A DNA stretch of 64,000 nucleotides from the NCBI RefSeq assembly GCF_009617895.1, contig NZ_BLAW01000001.1, forward strand, positions 1,603,001-1,667,000, given 5' to 3'. This DNA comes from Prolixibacter sp. SD074 (GTDB lineage: Bacteria > Bacteroidota > Bacteroidia > Bacteroidales > Prolixibacteraceae). Of this stretch, positions 54,230 to 63,244 are shown in pieces. The translations under genes and the position numbers were made by a program. The stretch's first letter is position 1. The number at the start of each line of letters is the position of its first letter. A model generated the notes under the pieces. That model searched no databases. It saw only the letters and a list, made by a program, of their open reading frames with translations, and was not told the DNA's origin.

Positions 54230-57200
54230 TCAACTGTTCTCTTTATGGATTCCTTTCAGCAAACACAAATAAGCCTCTTCCAATACCGGTTTCACCGGAA
54301 CAGCACCCGGAGTAGGTTGAGATGCGGAAATAAACCGGACCTTAATCTGGCCGCCATCGCGCATGTGATGCACAACGCGGTCTTTTCCTTCCATGGCATC
54401 GAACTCTTTGGCCGGAATCAGGAACTGCCAAACCAGGCCATCGGCCAGTTTCAGCATGTTGTTGGGATGACCGGTATAACGTAGTTCACCACGGTTGATG
54501 ACGGCTACCTGGTTACAGGAGCTGGAAATGTCTTCAATAACGTGCGTCGAGAAGATAACCACCCGCTCGCGGCTTAGTTCCACCAACAGGTTACGAAAAC
54601 GAATTCGTTCCCGTGGGTCGAGGCCGGCTGTCGGCTCATCAACAACCAAGATACGCGGCAAATGCAGCAGGATTTGTGCAATACCAATGCGTTGCTTCAT
54701 TCCACCTGAGAACGAACCAATTTTGTCGTCTTTCTTGTCCCACAGGTGAACTGCTTCCAACACGTATTGAACACGGGCTTCACGCGCTTCTTTATCGGAC
54801 AATCCTTTCAGAATGGCTTGATAATCGAGAAATTCCCATGCCGACATATTTTCGTATGTACCGAATTCCTGCGGAAGATATCCGATCAATCCCTGCAATT
54901 CTTCACGCTTATGCTGTGTATCCACACCGTTAATCCAGACCTTGCCATAGCTCTGATCGTAAATTCCGCAAATCACGCGCATCATGGTCGATTTACCGGC
55001 ACCATTGGGCCCGAGCAGACCAATCATTCCCGTACCAATATCCAGTGAAACGCCTCGCAACGCTTTGAACGGATCGTGCTTGCGGCCAATAACCGGAATT
55101 TGTTCCACCAGTTTGAAAAACAATCGGCGCAAGCCGGCAAAACGGCCTTTCAACCGTTCGATATTGATCTTGTCGCGGTATAAGTTGTCGGCTGTCACTT
55201 TCACGGCAAGTACGAAATACCACAACACAGCAATCATTACCACCGGGCCGATGGATTCCCACTTCAGGTAAAACAGCGCCAACGCCACTGCCGGCAATCC
55301 CCAGTACAATAACCGATGCATGATAATTCCGATTTTAACCGGGCGGTCTTTTCCGCTTTGCGCGGAAGAATATGCTAGCAACAGCTGTACCCTTCTCCAA
55401 ATCGACAAAGCCATCAGGAACACAAAGTGCGACATAATAAACATCCACAAGCCGTTATCCAGATATGAAAAAGTGAAATAGGCCATGAAACCCATCAGCG
55501 GAATTTCCCAGATAAAATCGTCGAAGTCGCGCCATGAATGATAGGTTTTCAACTCACCTTTGCGTTCGCGAATGTTCCGGTTACCTTTCCATTCACGGAT
55601 AAACCGGTTGCCCCGGTCATAAATCTTCACCAGGTTCTGAATCCTGATTTGAATCGGTACATCTGAATCGATAACCGCTTCGGTAGCTTTTCGCAGGCTG
55701 TTTTTTACGAACCAGGCCGCTCCGGGAACCAATACGGTTAATCCAACCAAATCGACCATCTGCCACATAAAGGCATCCACTTTCGTGAAGATAAGAATAC
55801 AACCACCTATGTAAAGTAAAATCTGAAGGATTTGAATCCGGAGATCGAGCTTGCGTATCCAGTTAATCGCATTTTCGAGGCCAAAATAGAAGGTTGGAAT
55901 AAAGATAAGCGTTAGCAATGTACTTACGCTTAGTCCTCCAATTACTGTAATAGCGAATGGAGCACCAATGGCTCCGACATATTCATTATCGCCCATCGCC
56001 AGTGGCATCATGGCCACGATGGTGGTGATAGCGGTAATCAGGATGGGGCGGATACGCGACATTCCGGCCGTAATCAGGGCGCGTTCTTTCCGGTAACCCC
56101 GCTTCCGCAGAATACCGGTATAGTCGATGAGAATAATTCCGTTATTCACCACCACGCCCAAGAGGATCAAAAATCCCGTCAAGGTATTGGCATTAAACAG
56201 GCTGTTCCCGGTAAAAATAAGCGCCAGGAATGAGCCGATGGCTGCCAGCGGGATGGAGAACATCAGCACAAAGGGCGTAGACAACGACTCGAATACTGAC
56301 GCCAGAATCATCAGAATAAGGATAAAAGCCGCCAGGATCAGGAAATAGAATTCCTGCAGGCCATCTTCTTCGTGTATGACCTGGACGGCAACACCCGAAG
56401 GCAGATTGTAATTGGCTACGATCTGGTCTACTTCCATGCGGTAAGCATCGAGCAAAGTCTTCGAATCCTGCGCTTCATTGATAAAACGATAGCGGACTTC
56501 AACCTGTTTTTCCTGGTTCACCCGGTCAATATTTGCGTATCCGGAAGAGAAAACCACATCGGCTACTGACTGCAATTCGTGCGTACCACCATTCGCATCG
56601 GTGACGAGCAAATGCCGTAAGTCATCAGCTGAACGCTCTTTGTTCTCTTTTGCATCTTCATCACGAATGATAATGTCATACTGGTCGGTTCCTTGTTTGA
56701 ACGGAACGTTGGTATTGATTTCCGGATTGAAAGAGTTCAGTTCTGAAGCGATGTTAGCCAACGGAATATCGTAAGCCGTCAGCAGTAACGGATGAAACTC
56801 CAGGTGAACTTCCGGCCGGTTATCGGAGTAGCTAACCTGCACCCGGCGCATCGATTTCAGACTTTCCAGATAATACTGTAAATCGGAAGCTACATTCTTC
56901 ATGCTTTCGAAATCCTGTCCTTTGATAAGAATGCGTTCCCAGTTGGTCCCTACGCCCAAGAGGCGCATGAAACTGGTACCGCCACCACCAAAGGAGCCAC
57001 CGCCCCCACCACCACGGTTTCCGGCAGAAGCTGGTTCTTCATCGACACTGATTTCAGCGCCGGAAATATTTTCAACACGATTTTCTACATCGCTTTTGAT
57101 TTCGGCAATGCTTCGTTTACTGGTCTTCTTGTAACCGTCCTTCAGGGTAACCGTTACAACCGCGTTATCCTCTTCAATTTTACTGACGATATCCTGCTTT

Positions 57201-58957
57201 TCCTCAACCGGTTCTAACCGGCTTTCGATTTGTGAAACCACCTTATCGGTCGATGCCAGCGTCGAGCCGGAAGGCATGGTCACATAAACCTGAAAATCGT
57301 TGGTTTCGACTTCGCTAAGATTATTAACGCTGACCGCCAACAGAATAAAAATGGTCAGGAAGAAAAAGACCAAGGCACCAATAATGGTCCGGGCCGGGCT
57401 CCGCAGCGTATTTTTCAGCACCATCACATAGCCCTGAATAAGCGGATTCCGGGTCGATATCTGGTTGAAATTGATGGAACTGCTTTTCTTCCTGGTAAGG
57501 AAATAATGCGCCATCATGGGCACCAGCAGCAACGCCACAAACAAACTGATGGTGAGCGTTGAGATAATGGATACACCGACATTCTTCCCGATAAGGCTAA
57601 TCAGGTAATTATCAGAAAAAAGGAAAGGCAAGAAGACAGTAATGGTCGTTAATGTAGCTGCTACGATGGAGCGCCATACTTCCGTTGTTCCCTGAATAAC
57701 TGCCTTCGCCGGGGGAAGGCCCTGTGATCGTAATCGATAAATATTTTCGAGCACTACCACACTGTTGTCGAGCAACATCCCGACGGCCAGCGCCATCCCG
57801 ACAAGGGTCAGGCTGTTGATGGTGACACCGGCAGCATAGAAGAAGTTGAACGCCGCATATACCGATATGGGAATGGCCAGCGCAATAACAGAAACCAGCT
57901 GGAAATTTTTCAGGAAGATCCAGAGCACCAACACGGCCAGAAGTCCACCCACCAGCGCCAGTTCGATGATCTGGTTGATATTGTCCTCCATGGTTTGTGC
58001 GGTGTTGTTCCGGACTACAATCTCGATATCTTTCGAAGCCAGTTTTTCATTCAGCTTCTTAACCACATCGAGCGTTTTGTGCGAAACATCAATCAGGTTA
58101 GCCTGGGCGTCGTTCACCAACCGGACCGTCACCGCATCCTTTCCGTTCACACGGGAATAGGACGTCTCTTCCTTTACACCGAAATAAACATTCGCTACAT
58201 CTTTCAGCAGGATGGGACCGTCGGCGATCACGAGGTTTTCCAGCGATTTGATATCGGTGTATTCGGCATTTACATGCACAATGAATTGCCGGTTCGACTG
58301 GTACACGTTTCCGGCGAAAGCACGGGTTCGGTAACCCTGGGCAATTTTGCTGCGAATAGTTGCCGGCGTAATGCCATAAGCTTCGCACATCGCCTTTTTC
58401 AGGCGCACCTCGATGGATTTCTCCCGGCCACCATAGGCCGTTACACCGGCAACTCCGTCGATGTTTTCCAAATCAGGGACAACCTCCTGGTCTGTTTCGT
58501 TCCGGACTCTGTCGACACCTCCCGAGCCACGCACCTGGAGCTCCATGAACTGGTTGTTCATCTGGTCGAGGTCCACCTTCATCACGGTTACCCGGAATTC
58601 TTCAGGAAGCGACTGCTTTGCCTCGTCAATTTTTTCCTGCAGCTTCAGGTAGGTATACTTGAAATTGACGTTCTTCTTAAATTCGACGACAATGGTACCC
58701 CGCTGCGACTGCGCTGTCGACTGCAGATTTTCGATTCCCTGCATGGTTCCAATGGCTCCTTCTAACGGAATGATGGCCTGGTTCTCCATATATTTGGGGT
58801 CTACCTCCGTTTGGGTATTTACCTGAACGAAAAGCACGGGCAGCTCAGCATTGGGAAACAGCTCCATGGGGAGATTTTGCCAGGAGATGTATCCCAGCAA
58901 ACTCAGCCCGATGAATAACATGCTGATAAGGGTCTTTCTGTTTATAATAAAGTTCAT
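54230..58957 (-). CDS. RND efflux permease fused to an ABC ATPase
   Basis: This is a single uninterrupted reading frame of 1575 residues. Residues 1-~1030 are a complete RND permease: a first helix then NLPMELFPNAELP, Asp397 in GMLLDNSVVVLEN, two periplasmic porter parts and a closing GGLSVSTLLTLIFIPTFYF. Two further helices follow (about 1030-1080), then an ABC-type first strand (IQNLVKIYDRG, ~1107-1116). After a four-helix membrane insertion come Walker A GPNGAGKST (~1316), a Q-loop (Q1363), signature SGGMKQR (1417), Walker B VVDEPTAGLD (D1440, E1441) and H-loop STHVIED (H1472). All catalytic motifs of both parts are intact. A glycine-rich stretch lies at ~645-662. The protein probably works with the adaptor, TolC and the ABC-2 permease of its operon. 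Confidence 0.9.
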   Translation of the reverse strand: MNFIINRKTLISMLFIGLSLLGYISWQNLPMELFPNAELPVLFVQVNTQTEVDPKYMENQAIIPLEGAIGTMQGIENLQSTAQSQRGTIVVEFKKNVNFKYTYLKLQEKIDEAKQSLPEEFRVTVMKVDLDQMNNQFMELQVRGSGGVDRVRNETDQEVVPDLENIDGVAGVTAYGGREKSIEVRLKKAMCEAYGITPATIRSKIAQGYRTRAFAGNVYQSNRQFIVHVNAEYTDIKSLENLVIADGPILLKDVANVYFGVKEETSYSRVNGKDAVTVRLVNDAQANLIDVSHKTLDVVKKLNEKLASKDIEIVVRNNTAQTMEDNINQIIELALVGGLLAVLVLWIFLKNFQLVSVIALAIPISVYAAFNFFYAAGVTINSLTLVGMALAVGMLLDNSVVVLENIYRLRSQGLPPAKAVIQGTTEVWRSIVAATLTTITVFLPFLFSDNYLISLIGKNVGVSIISTLTISLFVALLLVPMMAHYFLTRKKSSSINFNQISTRNPLIQGYVMVLKNTLRSPARTIIGALVFFFLTIFILLAVSVNNLSEVETNDFQVYVTMPSGSTLASTDKVVSQIESRLEPVEEKQDIVSKIEEDNAVVTVTLKDGYKKTSKRSIAEIKSDVENRVENISGAEISVDEEPASAGNRGGGGGGSFGGGGTSFMRLLGVGTNWERILIKGQDFESMKNVASDLQYYLESLKSMRRVQVSYSDNRPEVHLEFHPLLLTAYDIPLANIASELNSFNPEINTNVPFKQGTDQYDIIIRDEDAKENKERSADDLRHLLVTDANGGTHELQSVADVVFSSGYANIDRVNQEKQVEVRYRFINEAQDSKTLLDAYRMEVDQIVANYNLPSGVAVQVIHEEDGLQEFYFLILAAFILILMILASVFESLSTPFVLMFSIPLAAIGSFLALIFTGNSLFNANTLTGFLILLGVVVNNGIILIDYTGILRKRGYRKERALITAGMSRIRPILITAITTIVAMMPLAMGDNEYVGAIGAPFAITVIGGLSVSTLLTLIFIPTFYFGLENAINWIRKLDLRIQILQILLYIGGCILIFTKVDAFMWQMVDLVGLTVLVPGAAWFVKNSLRKATEAVIDSDVPIQIRIQNLVKIYDRGNRFIREWKGNRNIRERKGELKTYHSWRDFDDFIWEIPLMGFMAYFTFSYLDNGLWMFIMSHFVFLMALSIWRRVQLLLAYSSAQSGKDRPVKIGIIMHRLLYWGLPAVALALFYLKWESIGPVVMIAVLWYFVLAVKVTADNLYRDKINIERLKGRFAGLRRLFFKLVEQIPVIGRKHDPFKALRGVSLDIGTGMIGLLGPNGAGKSTMMRVICGIYDQSYGKVWINGVDTQHKREELQGLIGYLPQEFGTYENMSAWEFLDYQAILKGLSDKEAREARVQYVLEAVHLWDKKDDKIGSFSGGMKQRIGIAQILLHLPRILVVDEPTAGLDPRERIRFRNLLVELSRERVVIFSTHVIEDISSSCNQVAVINRGELRYTGHPNNMLKLADGLVWQFLIPAKEFDAMEGKDRVVHHMRDGGQIKVRFISASQPTPGAVPVKPVLEEAYLCLLKGIHKENS

Positions 58958-59027
58958 TCGTTCGCAAGTTTAGCTCGTCCGTTAACCCTTTTGGTCCAAT
59001 TCCGGACAGTCCTTATCCCGGGATTCG

Positions 59028-62000
59028 TCACACTTCCTCGTCAGTCACAGTATCGAGACTGCGGATGGTCTTTCCGGTAAACAGATCGTACACAACCGGA
59101 ATCACCACCAACGTCAGAATGGTGCTGGTTATCAAACCACCGATAACCGCCAGCGCCATTGATGAACGCAATGCAGCGCTCTCACCGAATCCGAAGGTGA
59201 GTGGCAACAACGCCAAAACAGTCGTCAAACTGGTCATAATAATGGGACGAATACGCTGTTGTCCCGCTACCGCGATGGCTTCCCGTTTATTCATACCGCC
59301 ACGCCACAGCTGGTTGATGCGATCGACAAAAATGATGGAATCGTTGACCGCAATTCCCACCAGCATTATGACACCGATTAATGCCATGATATTGAACGGT
59401 TGCCCCATGATGAAGAACAACAGTACGGTTCCCACAATCGAGAACGGAATCGTGAGCAGGATAACGAATGGATGGATGAGCGACTCAAACTGGGAAGCCA
59501 TCACCATATACACCAGAATAATGGATAACAGTAGCGCAAACTCAAGGTTATTCATCGACTCTTCCCGCTTTTGCTCCTCACCGGCAATTTTGTATTTGTA
59601 GTCAGTTGGCAGTTGCAAACCGGCCAGTTTACCGCGCATTTGAGCAACCACTCTATCCAACGGCACATTCTTATCCAAATCGGCCATTACCTTTCCAATG
59701 CGGTTTTGATTGAGCCGGTAAATCTCTTTTGGTGAAACCGATTCCTTCAGTTTGGCTATCTCATCCAGCCGGATAACTTGTCCGTTGCTGTTGAGTTCGA
59801 TATTATGGAATTGCTTCAGGCTCATCTTGGGTGTGTGAATGGTGATGTCGCGCATCTCGCCTTCTTTCTCCATCTGACCGGCGTCCTGACCTTCCAGTTG
59901 AGCCGTAATCTGTCCCACCACCTGTTCAACACTGAGGTTGTGCATTCCCGCCATCAGGCGATCGATTTCCACATCTACTTCCGGATAGCCGTCTTCGATG
60001 TTGGTACGCATATTATACAATCCGGGAACATCCTGAATCCGCTGCATTACTTGTTTCGTGAGCGTGTCGATTACATTCAAATCTTCTCCCTGTATTTCCA
60101 GGACAACGGGGGCATCCTGTGTACCCAGAATACTTTGCAGCGCTGTTTCGTCCTGCACAAAACTCACCTCGAATTGCGGATTATCTTTATACCAATTCGA
60201 AACCGCCCCCACCACATTCCGGGAATTGTATTTCGCATCAGGTTTCAGTACTACTTTTACCTCCGCTGTATTCTCGCCTTCAAAGACACTTTCCGTCGTA
60301 GCTGATAAATCAGAACCCGGGCCGATGCGGGAATAAATAGATTGCACGTTGTCGCCCAACAATTTCTTAAGCAAAGCTTCCATCGAAGCAACACCTTCCG
60401 AAGTCCGCTCCAACGGTGTTCCTTCCGGCATTTTTACGTCGATGGTGAATTCCCGGCTATCAGCTTTGGGCATGAATTCACTTCCGATAAAAGGATAAAG
60501 CAATGCTGAAATGGCTAACAATACAACACTTCCACCAATCACCCACCAGCGACGTCCCAGAATCCGCGTCAGGAATGTTCCGTATCCTTTTACCTGAACG
60601 GAACGAAACTGCAGTGTCGCTTCCTTCTTCCGGTAAATGCGGTGATACATCATTGGAATCAGGAAAATGGCTACCACCAGTGAAGATAGCAGCGAGAATG
60701 CTACTGTCCACGCCTGGTCGCGGAACAACTCACCTGATGCGCCATGCAGATAGACAATAGGAAGGAAAACGACAATGGTCGTCAACGTGGAAGCCGTGAT
60801 GGCCCCTCCAACCTGCGCGGTACCAACTATCGCCGATTCGCGTACCGACAAACCACTTTCGTGATTCCGGAAGATATTCTCCATTACCACAATGGCATTA
60901 TCCACCAGCATTCCGGCTCCCAGGGCCAATCCCCCCAATGTCATAATATTCAGGGTTAACCCGTTAAAATACATCAGGTTGAAGGTGGCAATAATGGAAA
61001 TTGGAATCGCCAAACTCACAATGAGCGTTGTCCCAAATCGTCGCAGGAATAGAAACAATACAAACACAGCCAACACAATGCCGATGAGTAACGTATTCTT
61101 CACCTCGTTAATGGCACTCTTAATAAATGTTCCCTGGTTACTCACTACCGTGAATTCGTAACCCGGAAGCGCCCTGGTGATTTTGGCCAGCTCTTCGTTG
61201 ATGTCCCGGACCGCTTTTACGGTATTGAATCGCGTCTCTTTGTAGATTGCCAGTCCAATACAGCGTTTCCCATTTACACGGACTATGTTTTCGGGGTCTT
61301 TATTCTGGTAAGAAACATGGGCTACTTCGCCCAGAAAGATAGGCGCTTTCTGAACCGTTTCACTACCGGTAACCGGAGCTTTATAACCGACGGCCAGGTT
61401 ATTAAAGTCGTCGATATCGCGCAGCATGCTCACACCTTTCACGATGTATTGCATGCCGGTTTCGGTAATGGAACCGCCTGAGATACTCCGGTTAAACGCT
61501 TCGATCTTCTGACTCAAATCATCCATCGTCAGGTTAAAAGCTTCCAGCTTATAGGGATCGGTATCGATGCGGACTTCCCTTTCCTCCTGTCCGGACAGTT
61601 CCACTTCGGCAATACCTTCGAGGCGAATCAGTTCGTTACGAATATAGTTTTCAGCCACCTTCCGCAGTTCGTTCATGTCAGTAAGCGACTCGTTGGAAAG
61701 GCCAACAATCATCACCGGAGCAGTATTTGGATCGTGCTGCGTAATATTCAGCTCATCAATCTCGCTATTCTGTGTATAATTCGACAAAGCTTTCTGCAAA
61801 TCGAGGAAAGCTTCGTCCATATCTTTTCCCCAGGTATATTCGACAGAAATTTGTGCCGAACCGGTGCGAATGATAGAAGAAACCTGCGCCACGTTGCTTT
61901 GCCGGATGGCCAACGCTTCGATGTTTTTCACAAACAACGTCTCCATCTCTTCAGGCGGGCGCTCGCCCGATTTTATCTCCACATACAACCGGGGCGAATT

Positions 62001-62123
62001 CAAATCGGGAAACAGGTCAATTCCCAATCGTTGGTACGAGATGATGCCGAGCAAGAGGATTGCCATTACCGCCATCAATACCGTAACCGGATAATTCACC
62101 GCAAAATTTGTTAGTTTTCTCAT
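59028..62123 (-). CDS. RND efflux transporter permease (HAE-1 type)
   Basis: This 1031-residue RND permease has 12 helices in two halves. N-terminally it shows GIDLFPDLNSPRLYV, and in helix 4 the motif GAGMLVDNAIVVMEN. The C-terminal half carries AVNDSIIFVDRINQ and a final PVVYDLFTG. It uses the proton gradient to pump substrates through an adaptor and TolC. It lies 70 bp upstream of the RND-ABC fusion and 41 bp downstream of the adaptor. Two RND permeases in one operon resemble MdtBC-like paired pumps. Confidence 0.93.
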   Translation of the reverse strand: MRKLTNFAVNYPVTVLMAVMAILLLGIISYQRLGIDLFPDLNSPRLYVEIKSGERPPEEMETLFVKNIEALAIRQSNVAQVSSIIRTGSAQISVEYTWGKDMDEAFLDLQKALSNYTQNSEIDELNITQHDPNTAPVMIVGLSNESLTDMNELRKVAENYIRNELIRLEGIAEVELSGQEEREVRIDTDPYKLEAFNLTMDDLSQKIEAFNRSISGGSITETGMQYIVKGVSMLRDIDDFNNLAVGYKAPVTGSETVQKAPIFLGEVAHVSYQNKDPENIVRVNGKRCIGLAIYKETRFNTVKAVRDINEELAKITRALPGYEFTVVSNQGTFIKSAINEVKNTLLIGIVLAVFVLFLFLRRFGTTLIVSLAIPISIIATFNLMYFNGLTLNIMTLGGLALGAGMLVDNAIVVMENIFRNHESGLSVRESAIVGTAQVGGAITASTLTTIVVFLPIVYLHGASGELFRDQAWTVAFSLLSSLVVAIFLIPMMYHRIYRKKEATLQFRSVQVKGYGTFLTRILGRRWWVIGGSVVLLAISALLYPFIGSEFMPKADSREFTIDVKMPEGTPLERTSEGVASMEALLKKLLGDNVQSIYSRIGPGSDLSATTESVFEGENTAEVKVVLKPDAKYNSRNVVGAVSNWYKDNPQFEVSFVQDETALQSILGTQDAPVVLEIQGEDLNVIDTLTKQVMQRIQDVPGLYNMRTNIEDGYPEVDVEIDRLMAGMHNLSVEQVVGQITAQLEGQDAGQMEKEGEMRDITIHTPKMSLKQFHNIELNSNGQVIRLDEIAKLKESVSPKEIYRLNQNRIGKVMADLDKNVPLDRVVAQMRGKLAGLQLPTDYKYKIAGEEQKREESMNNLEFALLLSIILVYMVMASQFESLIHPFVILLTIPFSIVGTVLLFFIMGQPFNIMALIGVIMLVGIAVNDSIIFVDRINQLWRGGMNKREAIAVAGQQRIRPIIMTSLTTVLALLPLTFGFGESAALRSSMALAVIGGLITSTILTLVVIPVVYDLFTGKTIRSLDTVTDEEV

Positions 62124-62164
62124 AGAAATATGATTTTCCTGGTCAGCGGACGCTGCCGGAATAA

Positions 62165-63220
62165 CTACTTAACTACCTTTACTTTCGACCGGTTACGTAA
62201 TGTTTCGAAACCTTTGGTAACCACCCGGTCGTTTGCCTTAAGGCCTGAAACCACCTGTACCTGGTTATCATTTTCCAGGCCGGTTTCAATCACCCGTTGC
62301 TGTGCTGCGCCTTTTACAACGATATAAACTGTTTTTCCGCGGTTACCCGAAACGATAATATCTTTTGGGATGACAATGGCACTGTCCATCCGTGCTACCT
62401 GGATATCGGCCTTCACAAACATTCCGGGACGAAGTTTCAGCTCGGGATTATCGATACGGATTTTCCCGGTGAACGTTCGCGTCTCACTGCTTACAACTGG
62501 CGAAAGTTCGCTGATTCTTCCCGTTAGGGTATCTTCCGGAAGGGTATAATTGGTAATATTAACTTCCTGCCCGACTTTTACTGTGGAAAGATTCTTCTCG
62601 GGCAGGTTCACTTCCATATTCAGCGTATTATAATCCATGATGGTAGCCACTGCCGTTCCCGACGCAACGCGTGTCCCGTTGGTAAAATTGGGCAAAGTGA
62701 CCAAAATTCCGCTAACCGGAGCCTTTACATTCATCTTCGCCAGTTGCAATTGTGCATTTTCGTAATCCTGCTTTGCCTGGCTCAACGATACTTCCGAGTT
62801 TTTCACTTCACGAAGTGTCACACCGCCTTTTTCGTAAAGTGATTGCTGCTTTTCATATTCCAGCTTGGCAATCTCGTAGTTCAGCTTCTTTGTTTCGAGC
62901 GATACTCCGTTTTTGTACTCTTCATCTTCCAGTTTGACAATCACCTGCCCTTTTTGCACTTTATCACCTAACCGGAACGGATGCCCCGTTTTCGCATTGC
63001 GTTGCAGATAATAGTTACCGGCCATTTCGGTATTCAGTGTTGCCTCGCTGGCGGCATTGGCGGTTCCCGTTGTACTGACATATTGCCCAATACTACTCTT
63101 TTTTACATCCTGAACTGAAACCGGGATGGCCAGTTCGTTGCCCAGTTGGTTATTCTGATTGCCACAGGACGCGAATACAGGTAAAAGAGCGGCAAGCAGC
63201 CATTTATTCGATATTTTCAT
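62165..63220 (-). CDS. RND periplasmic adaptor lipoprotein
   Basis: This 351-residue membrane-fusion protein has a lipoprotein signal ending LLPVFASC. A coiled-coil hairpin lies between about 100 and 165, flanked by lipoyl halves (GDKVQKGQVIVKLED and NVKAPVSGILV), followed by beta-barrel and membrane-proximal domains. It links the RND permease(s) to TolC. It is between the TolC gene (25 bp) and the first RND gene. Confidence 0.9.
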   Translation of the reverse strand: MKISNKWLLAALLPVFASCGNQNNQLGNELAIPVSVQDVKKSSIGQYVSTTGTANAASEATLNTEMAGNYYLQRNAKTGHPFRLGDKVQKGQVIVKLEDEEYKNGVSLETKKLNYEIAKLEYEKQQSLYEKGGVTLREVKNSEVSLSQAKQDYENAQLQLAKMNVKAPVSGILVTLPNFTNGTRVASGTAVATIMDYNTLNMEVNLPEKNLSTVKVGQEVNITNYTLPEDTLTGRISELSPVVSSETRTFTGKIRIDNPELKLRPGMFVKADIQVARMDSAIVIPKDIIVSGNRGKTVYIVVKGAAQQRVIETGLENDNQVQVVSGLKANDRVVTKGFETLRNRSKVKVVK

Positions 63221-63244
63221 TTTTGCACGATTTTTCAGAAATGG

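Noticed and set aside
54230-58957. Possibility that the RND and ABC parts are two genes
   Set aside because: The frame shows no stop codon between them and the ABC motifs are complete in the same frame. I kept it as one gene but listed assembly error as the main refutation.
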